Assembly (NCBI GenBank): GCA_963814875.1
Contig: CAWFFJ010000012.1
Location: 1-33,475, forward strand
Direction of reading: 5' to 3'
DNA from: CAVSIS01 sp963814875
Lineage (GTDB): Bacteria; Acidobacteriota; Thermoanaerobaculia; Thermoanaerobaculales; Sulfomarinibacteraceae
Length of the DNA: 33,475 bases
Part shown: piece by piece, positions 23,114-30,260 of the stretch
Numbering within the stretch: the stretch's first letter is position 1
Layout: the number at the start of each line of letters is the position of its first letter
Program-made: the position numbers and the translations under genes
Notes under the pieces: generated by a model
The model's database searches: none
The model's input: the letters and a program-made list of their open reading frames with translations, nothing else
What the model was told of the DNA's origin: nothing

Positions 23114-23674
23114 TCACTCCCGATCGCCGCCGGAGCCGGCCCGGCGAGCGGCGAGCCTCACCTTACCATCCTCGACGACGACGTCGAACCGGACCTGCCC
23201 TCCCAGCTTCTCCTCGAGCCGCTCGCGCTGTGCCTCGAGCTGCGCGAGGAAGGCGTCCCGATCGATCGTGGCACGCTGACCGAGGCTGGACTTGGCCTTG
23301 GTGAACCGTTCCCAGATCGCGTCCGCATCCTCCCCGTGTACGGAGCCCGAACCCGAAGCGTCGGGCCGGCTGCGGGCGGCAGGCCCGGCAGCCCCGCGCG
23401 AAACCACTGCCAACGGGAGATTACCCTCCTCGCGGGCGCGCAGGTGGCGCTCCCACATCATGTTGTAGCTCATGAAGCGGCTCTGGAGCTGCTCGATCCG
23501 GAACTGCTCCGCGGCACGGGAGGCGCTCTCGGCGAGCATCTGCAGCCGGCGCTGCAGGGCGACGCGCTGCGGTTGCGGGGGCGTCCTGCGCTCGCCCGCG
23601 AAGAAGCGTTCCCACTCCACGCTCAGGTCGCGCAAAGCCTGCTCGCTCTGGGCAATTGCAGCCTGCAGGTCCAT
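23114..23674 (-). CDS. Coiled-coil protein, possible MXAN_5187-type C-terminal domain
   Basis: The 186-residue soluble protein is largely helical. Heptad-like Leu/Ala repeats cover about 3-85 (for example LQAAIAQSEQALRDLSVEW), then a Gly/Ser-rich linker (about 95-115). A C-terminal unit (about 116-180) has a helix LAQLEAQRERLEEKLGGQ and a strand pair VRFDVVVEDGKVRLAA. That C-terminal pattern resembles the domain named after Myxococcus MXAN_5187, of unknown function; I recognise it only by pattern. I chose the ATG at 23674 (MDLQAAIAQ) over 23698. The gene is divergent from selA with 46 nt between starts and lies 4 nt before the TPR gene. Confidence 0.7.
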   Translation of the reverse strand: MDLQAAIAQSEQALRDLSVEWERFFAGERRTPPQPQRVALQRRLQMLAESASRAAEQFRIEQLQSRFMSYNMMWERHLRAREEGNLPLAVVSRGAAGPAARSRPDASGSGSVHGEDADAIWERFTKAKSSLGQRATIDRDAFLAQLEAQRERLEEKLGGQVRFDVVVEDGKVRLAARRAGSGGDRE

Positions 23675-23716
23675 CGCCACCCCCGACTCACAGTTCAACC
23701 GTCGGCAGGTCCGGGC

Positions 23717-23722
23717 TACAAT
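23717..23722 (+). promoter_or_regulatory. -10-like TACAAT at the selA start
   Basis: GGCTACAATGCC (23714-23725) contains TACAAT that overlaps the first selA ATG (23721). If it is the real -10, the transcript would begin at about 23729-23730, exactly at an in-frame GTG (23730), so selA would be leaderless and three codons shorter. Confidence 0.4.
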
Positions 23723-25121
23723 GCCTGCCGTGCCGAACCCAGTCTACCGCCTTCTTCCCGCCGTCCATCAGCTGGCCGGCGACGAGCGCCTGCGGGCGGT
23801 CCGGGAGCGGTTCGGACGCGACACTGTGGTCGATGCCTGTCGCACGGCTCTCGCGGACCTCCGCCGAAGGATCACGGCCGAACGGCTCGGCTCCGAGGCG
23901 ACAATGGAGGCTGCTGGACGGCTGGTGGAGGCGGTGCTCGCTGTGGTCGAACGGGCCCAACGTCCGGCCTACCCTCCCGTGGTCAACGCGACCGGCGTGC
24001 TCCTGCACACCAATCTCGGTCGAGCCCCGTTGCCCGACCCGCCCCCGTCCCTGCACCACGCCTACCTCGCCCTCGAGTACGACCTCGAGTCCGGAACCCG
24101 CGGCCAGCGGCTGACGCCGCTGGCGCGACGGCTGGCCGAGCTGTGCGGGGCCGAGTCGGGCCTCATGGTCAACAACAACGCGGCCGCCCTGCTCCTTCTC
24201 CTCGCCGACATCGCCCGCGACCGCGAGGTGATCGTCGCGCGCAGCCAGTTGATCGAGATCGGCGGCTCCTTCCGCCTGCCGGCGCTGATGGAAGCCTCGG
24301 GCGCACGCCTGGTCGAGGTCGGCTGCACCAACCGCGTCCACCTCCACGACTACGAGGCCGCCGTTTGTGAGGCGACCGCGGCGATCCTGGTCGCTCACCA
24401 GTCCAACTTCCGCATCGTCGGCTTCACCACCGAGCCGCCGCTGGCTGAGCTCGCGGGACTCGCGCACCGCTGGAACCTGCCTCTGCTCGTGGATCAGGGC
24501 TCCGGCTGCCTTCACGATCTCGCCCGCTGGGGTCTTCCCCACGAGCCGACCGTGACCGAGCTGTTGGCCGACGGTGCCGATGTCGTGTGCTTCTCCGGCG
24601 ACAAGCTTCTTGGCGGACCTCAGGCGGGCCTGCTGGTCGGCGCCGCGCGCTGGGTCGAGCCGCTTGGCCGCCACCCGTTGTACCGCGCGCTGCGACCCGA
24701 CAAGACTGCTCTCGCATGGATGGACCTGGTGCTCGCGGCGCACCGCGACGGCCGGCTCACCGACCTCCCCCTCTACGCCCTCCTCGACACACCCCTCGCA
24801 ACGGTGAGGCGGCGCGCTCGTGCGCTCGCCCGCCGCCTGACGGCGGCCGGCGTCCCGGCAAACGCCCTCGCGGTGCGCTCGGTGCTCGGCGGCGGCACGA
24901 CACCGGATGCGACTCTGGCCAGTTGGGGGGTCGGAGTGGCCGGCGGCCAGGCGCTGGCGGACGCCCTGCGGCGCGCCAACCCGCCGGTGGTTGCACGCCT
25001 CGAGGACGACGTGGTCGTGCTTGATCTCCGCACCGTACTGGCGGGCGAGGATCGCGCGCTTCAGGCGGCGGTCGCAGCCGCCTACCAGGGAGTGAACGAC
25101 CTCCAGGCCGGCGGCAGGTAA
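23721..25121 (+). CDS. selA: L-seryl-tRNA(Sec) selenium transferase SelA
   Basis: SelA converts seryl-tRNA(Sec) to selenocysteyl-tRNA(Sec) using selenophosphate and PLP. The 466-residue protein has the N-terminal tRNA-binding segment starting NPVYRLLPAVHQL. The PLP fold carries VNATGVLLHTNLGRAPL, LMVNNNAAALLLLLAD, QGSG, and the PLP-binding Lys295 in CFSGDKLLGGPQAG, at the same residue number as in E. coli. An active SelA implies that the organism makes selenoproteins, so selB, selD and a tRNA(Sec) gene should exist elsewhere; none is in the window. The start may be ATG 23721 or GTG 23730. Its 3' end overlaps the convergent prepilin peptidase gene by 40 nt. Confidence 0.94.
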   Translation: MPAVPNPVYRLLPAVHQLAGDERLRAVRERFGRDTVVDACRTALADLRRRITAERLGSEATMEAAGRLVEAVLAVVERAQRPAYPPVVNATGVLLHTNLGRAPLPDPPPSLHHAYLALEYDLESGTRGQRLTPLARRLAELCGAESGLMVNNNAAALLLLLADIARDREVIVARSQLIEIGGSFRLPALMEASGARLVEVGCTNRVHLHDYEAAVCEATAAILVAHQSNFRIVGFTTEPPLAELAGLAHRWNLPLLVDQGSGCLHDLARWGLPHEPTVTELLADGADVVCFSGDKLLGGPQAGLLVGAARWVEPLGRHPLYRALRPDKTALAWMDLVLAAHRDGRLTDLPLYALLDTPLATVRRRARALARRLTAAGVPANALAVRSVLGGGTTPDATLASWGVGVAGGQALADALRRANPPVVARLEDDVVVLDLRTVLAGEDRALQAAVAAAYQGVNDLQAGGR

Positions 25122-25846
25122 AGCCACAGGAGCACTGCCGCCGACAGGAAGGTGCCGAACGGCAGCGCCGTGCGAGCACCGCCACGGCCGGCCGCGATCA
25201 GGCCGAGACCGACCACGGCGCCGAGCACCGCGCCGACCACCAGGACCCACAGACAGCCGTTGACCCCGATCACGGCCCCGATCGCCGCGAGGTACTTGAC
25301 GTCGCCCCAGCCCATCCCCTCCTCGCCCCGAAGCAGACGGTAGACCAGGATCACCGCCGCGGGAATCGCGGCCCCCACCAGCGCGCCGATCACCGCCTCC
25401 ACGAGCGTAGTCAGCCCGCCAAGCCACGCGCCGAGGAGCCCGAGACCGATCGATGGCAGCGTGATGACGTCGGGCAGGATCTGGTGGTCGAGGTCGATGA
25501 AGGCCAGCGCGAGTGCGATCCAGGCGAAGACAGTCGCCTCGACTCCGGCGACGGTCAGGCCCCAGCGTTGTACCGCAAGGGCCGCGGCGGCGGCGGCGGC
25601 GGCCTCGACCACCGGGTACCTCGGGGAGATCCGAGCGCGGCATGCGCGGCAGCGGCCGCCGAGCACGATCCACGACACGATCGGGAGGTTGTCGTACCAG
25701 CGGATCGCCGCCTCGCACCGCGGGCAGTGCGAGCCCGGGCTGACGATCGACTCCCCGCGCGGCACCCGGTGGATGACCACGTTGAGGAAGCTGCCGACCA
25801 CGGCCCCGATGGCGAAGGCCTCGGCGATCACAAACGGCGCAGGCAT
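25082..25846 (-). CDS. pilD: Type IV prepilin peptidase / N-methyltransferase
   Basis: The 254-residue polytopic inner-membrane enzyme cleaves and N-methylates type IV pilin-like precursors. Both parts are intact. The N-terminal methyltransferase domain has paired zinc cysteines (CPRC at 41-44 and CRAC at 66-69). The aspartyl protease motifs are FIDLDHQILPD (about 116-126) and GMGWGDVKY (D182). A poly-Ala run (about 82-89) lies at the start of a helix. I chose the ATG at 25846 (GGAG 9 nt upstream). It overlaps the end of the GT4 gene by 19 nt, so it is translated as the last member of the glycan operon. No pilin gene is seen in the window. Confidence 0.94.
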   Translation of the reverse strand: MPAPFVIAEAFAIGAVVGSFLNVVIHRVPRGESIVSPGSHCPRCEAAIRWYDNLPIVSWIVLGGRCRACRARISPRYPVVEAAAAAAAALAVQRWGLTVAGVEATVFAWIALALAFIDLDHQILPDVITLPSIGLGLLGAWLGGLTTLVEAVIGALVGAAIPAAVILVYRLLRGEEGMGWGDVKYLAAIGAVIGVNGCLWVLVVGAVLGAVVGLGLIAAGRGGARTALPFGTFLSAAVLLWLYLPPAWRSFTPW

Positions 25847-27006
25847 CGGTAGAGCTCCTCGTGCTGTCGCACCATCCGATCGATGTCGAAGTCCTCGAGG
25901 CCGTCCGGCGCGGCCGCGGCACAGCGCGCGTGCAGGCCGTCGTCCATCAGCAGGTCCGCGACCCGCGCGGACAGCGTCGCGACGTCTCCAGCTGCTGCGA
26001 GGAACCCGTTTACACCATCGCGGACCACCTCGACCGTGCCGTCGACCGCGGTCGCCACCACCGGCACGCCCGCGGCCAGTGATTCGACCACCGCGCACGG
26101 CAGACCCTCGTGGCGAGAGGTCAGGACCGAGACCCGGGTCGCGGCGAGAACGGCGGGGACGTCGTCCCACCAGCCCGGAAAGACCATCCGTCCTGCGACA
26201 CCGAGGCGGCTGGCGAGCTCCTCGGCGGCGCCCCGCAGCGGCCCATCGCCGAGGATGGCGAAGCGCGCCGCCGGTACCCGCCGGGCGACCTCCGCGGCAA
26301 GCCGAACGAAGTCGAGTGGCGCCTTCTGGGGCTTGAAGTTGCCGATCTGGGTCACCAGCGGGGCGTCGGCATCGATCCCGAGACGGGCGCGTGCCGCGGC
26401 CGCACCCCCCGGATTCCGGAAGCGGCCGAGCTCGACCCCCGCGCGGATCACCGAGGCGCGTTCCGGGTCGAGCAGACCGAGCTCCACGCCGCGCTCGAGG
26501 TTGCGCTTGGACACCACGACCATGTGGTCGGTCCAGCGCGACGACAGCCGCTCGGCGACAAAGAACGCGGCGCGCAGCGGCGCCGGCTGCAACGGCGTGA
26601 AGCCGAAACCGTGCACTGTGTGCACCACGGTCGGTACGCCTTCGAGGTGGGCCGCGAGCCGGCCAAGGATGCCCGCCTTCGACGAATGAGTGTGGACGAC
26701 ATCCGGCCGTAGGCGCCGTATCGCCTGCCGGAGGGTGGCCAGGGCGCGCAGATCGCGGCGCGGTGACGGCGCACGCACCAGGTCCGGCACCGGTACCCGC
26801 TCGAGGTCGGGGATGACCCCGGCCTCGGCGTCGAGGGGCTCCCCCGGGCCCCACGCGAGCCCGACAGCGAACTGCTCGCGATCGAGGTGGGCGGCGGTGT
26901 GGAGGACGACGCGCTGGGCGCCGCCGACCTCGAGACGGGTCACGACCAGCAGCACCCGGATCGGGCCCGCGGGCCGAGCCTGACCGCCGTGGGCGGGCTC
27001 AGCCAC
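25828..27006 (-). CDS. GT4-family glycosyltransferase
   Basis: The 392-residue cytosolic enzyme has a GT-B fold. The N-terminal domain begins IRVLLVVTRLEVGGAQRVV and includes HTHSSKAGILGRLAA and HTVHGFGF. The C-terminal donor-binding domain has LVTQIGNFKPQKAPLDFV and the E-x7-E motif region SRHEGLPCAVVESLAAGVPV. This is the retaining GT4 pattern of exopolysaccharide and lipid-linked oligosaccharide synthesis; the sugars are unknown. The start is GTG at 27006, overlapping the previous stop by 8 nt. An in-frame extension to 27192 is antisense-like noise. A weak Shine-Dalgarno fits coupling to the FAD oxidoreductase gene. Confidence 0.9.
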   Translation of the reverse strand: MAEPAHGGQARPAGPIRVLLVVTRLEVGGAQRVVLHTAAHLDREQFAVGLAWGPGEPLDAEAGVIPDLERVPVPDLVRAPSPRRDLRALATLRQAIRRLRPDVVHTHSSKAGILGRLAAHLEGVPTVVHTVHGFGFTPLQPAPLRAAFFVAERLSSRWTDHMVVVSKRNLERGVELGLLDPERASVIRAGVELGRFRNPGGAAAARARLGIDADAPLVTQIGNFKPQKAPLDFVRLAAEVARRVPAARFAILGDGPLRGAAEELASRLGVAGRMVFPGWWDDVPAVLAATRVSVLTSRHEGLPCAVVESLAAGVPVVATAVDGTVEVVRDGVNGFLAAAGDVATLSARVADLLMDDGLHARCAAAAPDGLEDFDIDRMVRQHEELYRCLRRL

Positions 27007-28318
27007 CCGCGGCGCCCTGCGGATCGTCGCGCCCAGCGAGAACGCGGGCGGCGGCCATACCGTCGAGCACCGCGTCCTCCATCGCGGAGTACTTCCACTC
27101 CGCCCAGCGGCCGGCGAGGCGCACGCCCGCCCCGGAGAACCAGCGGCGCAGCGTCGCGACCGAGTCCCGCCGGGCATGGTCGAAGACCACATAGGCAGGG
27201 TCGATCATGGTCACCTGGCGGACGCGCACACGCTCGGGATCGAGCCAGCCAAGCGCGACCAGCTCCCGTTCGGCGGCGGCGGCAAGCTCGTCCGGCTCGC
27301 CGGAGCCGGGATCGAGACTGACCTCGAGCGACACCGTGTGGCACCCCGCGGGCGCGACACGGCCGTGGTTGGACGGAAAACCGACCCGGTACGCTGCGAG
27401 GTGCTCGTCGGGGAGGTAGAGCCAGTGCTCCCCTCTCGGGGCCGGACCCTCGACCCCGAGCGCGAGGTTGAGCACGGCCACCCAGCGCAGGGCACCGCGA
27501 GCAACTGCGACGTCCTCGGGGAGGGCATCGACCACGAGGTCGACCAGGGCCGGCAATGACACCGTGGCAACCAGGCGGTCGAAGGGCACCCGCTCGCCGG
27601 CGGCGGTTTCCAGCCAGCGCTCGGCGAGGCAGAGCGACGTCGCGGCCACGCCCAGCCGCAGCCCGGGAAGGCGCTCGGCGACCGCGTCTGGAAGCATCCG
27701 GATGCCGCCCTGGCGGGGATAGCGGAAGACCGCGTTGTAGCCGACCCGGCCCTGGTGCAGGCCGAAGGCGCCGTCGAGCACCTCCTCGAGGCCGGGCTTG
27801 GGGACGTAGCGGCCGACCCAGTCGAGGCTGAGCTCCTCGGGCTCCGCGCGGTACAGCTTGCGGTTGTAGGGGAAGAAGAAGTGGCGCGCAAAACCTTCGC
27901 CGAAGCGCTCGAGCACCCACTCGCGGAAGCTCGCGGGCGCTCCCTCCGCCGTCGTCGCCGCCCAGGCGCGGACGAAGCCGAGCACGCAGTCCCGCCGGAC
28001 CTCGGGCGCGAGCCCGTGGGTGTGGATCTGGATCGGGTACGGCGTGATTTCGGAACCGATCCGGATCGCTGCGCGGCGCTCGTGGACGGCGAGCCGCGAC
28101 CACACCCCGAGCTCGTCGAGGTAGCCTTCAGTCTCCGGCCGAGCAACGTGGAGGAGGTGACCGGTGTGGTCGAAGACGAAACCGTCCCGGGCGAGGGAGC
28201 GACACGCCCCACCGGGTTCGTCGGCACGTTCGAGGACCATTGCCGGAACACCGGCGGCGGCGAGACGCTCACCGGCGACCAGCCCGGTCAGCCCTCCACC
28301 GAGGACGACCACCTTCAC
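26999..28318 (-). CDS. FAD-dependent amine-oxidase/UDP-galactopyranose-mutase-like protein
   Basis: The 439-residue protein begins with a dinucleotide-binding motif KVVVLGGGLTGLVAGERL and an E at the end of strand 2 (LERADEPGG), then FDHTGHLLH and FFFPYNRKLYRAEPEELSL. These belong to the HemY/amine-oxidase flavoprotein superfamily. Members close to glycosyltransferases are often UDP-galactopyranose mutase-like or polyprenyl-sugar oxidoreductases, so here it probably modifies a nucleotide- or lipid-linked sugar (inference). The GTG start at 28318 overlaps the WecA-like stop as GTGA with GGAG upstream. A porphyrin-oxidase role is less likely given the neighbours. Confidence 0.8.
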   Translation of the reverse strand: MKVVVLGGGLTGLVAGERLAAAGVPAMVLERADEPGGACRSLARDGFVFDHTGHLLHVARPETEGYLDELGVWSRLAVHERRAAIRIGSEITPYPIQIHTHGLAPEVRRDCVLGFVRAWAATTAEGAPASFREWVLERFGEGFARHFFFPYNRKLYRAEPEELSLDWVGRYVPKPGLEEVLDGAFGLHQGRVGYNAVFRYPRQGGIRMLPDAVAERLPGLRLGVAATSLCLAERWLETAAGERVPFDRLVATVSLPALVDLVVDALPEDVAVARGALRWVAVLNLALGVEGPAPRGEHWLYLPDEHLAAYRVGFPSNHGRVAPAGCHTVSLEVSLDPGSGEPDELAAAAERELVALGWLDPERVRVRQVTMIDPAYVVFDHARRDSVATLRRWFSGAGVRLAGRWAEWKYSAMEDAVLDGMAAARVLAGRDDPQGAAGG

Positions 28319-29322
28319 GGCGGGGTCTCCATCGGGACGCGGGCCAGCCACACCAGACCGGCGAGGACGGCCACGCCGACGACCGCCGTCACCACGACGG
28401 TGGTCGTCGGGTCGAGGAACATGATCGCGAGGCCGGTCCCGCCGAGGACCGTCGCGATCCCGTAGACCGTGACCACGGTGGCCACCGTCGACCCCCCGAG
28501 CCGGCGCCGCAGGCGGAGCGGGAAGTGGTCCGGGCTGCCGTGGTAGATCTTGCGCCCGGCGCGCAGTCGCAGCACGGTGACAAAGCCGGTGTCGATGATC
28601 GGTACCGCGAGGATGAACACCGGCGCCAGAAATCCGAGCGGGTTGGACCGGGTGTAGTCCATCGCCATCGCCAGCGCTCCCAGCGCGAGCCCGATGAACA
28701 GGCTGCCGCAGTCGCCGAGGTAGATCTTCGCAGGGTGGAAGTTGAACGGCAGGAAGCCGAGCAGCGCCCCGATCAGCGCCCCTGTGAAGGCGGCCACGAC
28801 CCAGCGCCCGTCGAGCACGGCGACCGCGAGCAGGAAGGTCGCCGCGATCACCCCGACACCGCTCGCCAGCCCGTCCATGATGTCGACCAGGTTGAAGGCA
28901 TTGGACAGACCGACCAGCCACACCACGGTGACCGCGAGCTTCGCCCACCAGGGCAGGAAGATGAGCTCGACCATGATCTCGGACTTGACGAGCACAAACA
29001 CGGCCACCACCTGACCGAGCACCTTGGCGCGCGGCGTGAGCACGCCGAAATCGTCGATCAGGCCCAGCGTCGCGACGATGGTCGTGGCGAGCAGGAGCGC
29101 GAGCACGTCGTGGTCGAACTCGTAGGTCATGCCGAGCGAGAGCAGGAAGGCCATGAAGACGGCGAGCCCGCCGAGGTAGGCGACCGGCTCACGCTGCTCC
29201 TTGAGGGGGTTTGACGCGGCGTCCACGACCCCGAAGCGCAGCGCCGCTTCGCGCGCCATCGGCGTGCCGACGCGTGCCAGCAGATAGGCGAGGAAGAAGC
29301 CGAGAATCAGTCGTATCGTCAT
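28315..29322 (-). CDS. WecA/MraY-like polyprenyl-phosphate phosphosugar transferase
   Basis: The 335-residue membrane protein has about ten hydrophobic helices. It carries the family's cytosolic motifs: TLGLIDDFGVL (DD motif, Mg2+), NAFNLVDIMDGLASG (the NxxNxxDGxDGL-like motif), PFNFHPAKIYLGDCGSLFIG, and GSPDHFPLRL near the last loop. It initiates lipid-linked saccharides by moving a HexNAc-1-phosphate from UDP-sugar to undecaprenyl phosphate. It lacks the longer MraY pentapeptide loops, so WecA/TagO is the better model. The ATG at 29322 overlaps the GT2 stop (ATGA). An extension to 29406 is unlikely to be real. Confidence 0.9.
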   Translation of the reverse strand: MTIRLILGFFLAYLLARVGTPMAREAALRFGVVDAASNPLKEQREPVAYLGGLAVFMAFLLSLGMTYEFDHDVLALLLATTIVATLGLIDDFGVLTPRAKVLGQVVAVFVLVKSEIMVELIFLPWWAKLAVTVVWLVGLSNAFNLVDIMDGLASGVGVIAATFLLAVAVLDGRWVVAAFTGALIGALLGFLPFNFHPAKIYLGDCGSLFIGLALGALAMAMDYTRSNPLGFLAPVFILAVPIIDTGFVTVLRLRAGRKIYHGSPDHFPLRLRRRLGGSTVATVVTVYGIATVLGGTGLAIMFLDPTTTVVVTAVVGVAVLAGLVWLARVPMETPP

Positions 29323-30260
29323 GGCAGCTCGCGGAGCCGTCGGCGCGGGAAGGCCCGCCGTCCCCGCCACTCGGCGACCACGAGCGGCCACCGCCGTCGC
29401 AGGCATCCGAGCAGGCGCGGCCGACGCAGCGCGCCGAGGGCGACCGCCGTGAGATCCCGCGCCAAGAGTAGGGGGAGCCGCTCGGCAAGATCAAGGGGGT
29501 GCAGGTGGCGCACCATCGTCATCCAGCGGTTGGACAGGATGCACGCCTCGAGCTCGACCGGCCGCCGCCAGCGCAGCGGCGCACGCCCGGGGCGCGCGCC
29601 GGCGCCGCGTCCGTGCTCTGCGACCGCATCGGGCAGAAGCTCGATGTGCCAACCTCGGTTGGTGAGTCGCCAGCCCAGCTCGAGGTCCTCCCAGAAGCAG
29701 AAGAAGTGCTCGGCCCACGCCCCCTCGGCGAGCGCCGCGGTCCGGAAGACCGCGAGCGCGCCGCACGCCGCCAGCACCTGGCGCCTGGCGGCATCAAAGC
29801 TCGCCAGCGGCTGCCCGTAGCCCCGGTCCCGGACCTCGAGGGTGAGCCGGTCGAGCGTCTGGCCGGCGCTGTCGACCGTGACACCGTCACGGCGCAGCAG
29901 CAGCGGCGCGAGGCCGCCGAGGGCGGGGTCGGCGGCAAGTGCATCGGCGGCCCGCGCCAGGCAGTCGGGCCGGACCTGCACGTCGGGGTTGAGGAATGCG
30001 ACCGCGTCGAAGCCCTCACCGACCGCCTCGAGGCCCCGGTTGCAGCCCCCTGCGAAACCGATGTTCTCGGACAGCTCGAGCACCCGGACCCGGCCACCGG
30101 CACGGCGAGCGAGCTCGACCGAGGCATCCCCCGAGGCGTTGTCGACGACCACGACCTCGGTCAACCCGTCGGCGACAGCGAGCGCTGCGAGGCACGCCGG
30201 CAGGTCGGACTCGCAGCGGTACGAAACCACCACTGCAGCGATCTGCAGCCCGGTACTCAC
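29319..30260 (-). CDS. GT2-family (rhamnosyltransferase-like) glycosyltransferase
   Basis: The 313-residue enzyme starts with AAVVVSYRCESDLPACLAAL and has the GT-A motifs VVVDNASGD, ENIGFAGGCNRGL and FLNPDVQV (metal-binding region), plus the acceptor motif FCFWEDLELGWRLTNRGW. This is the pattern of WbbL/RfbF-like rhamnosyl- and related transferases that add a sugar to lipid-linked glycans in the cytosol. The C-terminal basic tail may bind the membrane. It starts with GTG at 30260, overlapping the GT-C-like stop as GTGA. Confidence 0.9.
   Translation of the reverse strand: MSTGLQIAAVVVSYRCESDLPACLAALAVADGLTEVVVVDNASGDASVELARRAGGRVRVLELSENIGFAGGCNRGLEAVGEGFDAVAFLNPDVQVRPDCLARAADALAADPALGGLAPLLLRRDGVTVDSAGQTLDRLTLEVRDRGYGQPLASFDAARRQVLAACGALAVFRTAALAEGAWAEHFFCFWEDLELGWRLTNRGWHIELLPDAVAEHGRGAGARPGRAPLRWRRPVELEACILSNRWMTMVRHLHPLDLAERLPLLLARDLTAVALGALRRPRLLGCLRRRWPLVVAEWRGRRAFPRRRLRELP

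Noticed and set aside
25560..25615. GCG-rich triplet run as a possible microsatellite
   Set aside because: It encodes the poly-Ala start of a membrane helix in the prepilin peptidase and is short; ordinary for this GC content.
23688..25922. 744-codon minus-strand frame over selA and the pilD gene
   Set aside because: Antisense to selA and out of frame with pilD; low-complexity Arg/Gly-rich translation.
26999..28318. Protoporphyrinogen oxidase (HemY) as the name for the FAD protein
   Set aside because: Only the superfamily-level dinucleotide motif supports it, and no haem gene is nearby; the glycan context favours a sugar-related role.
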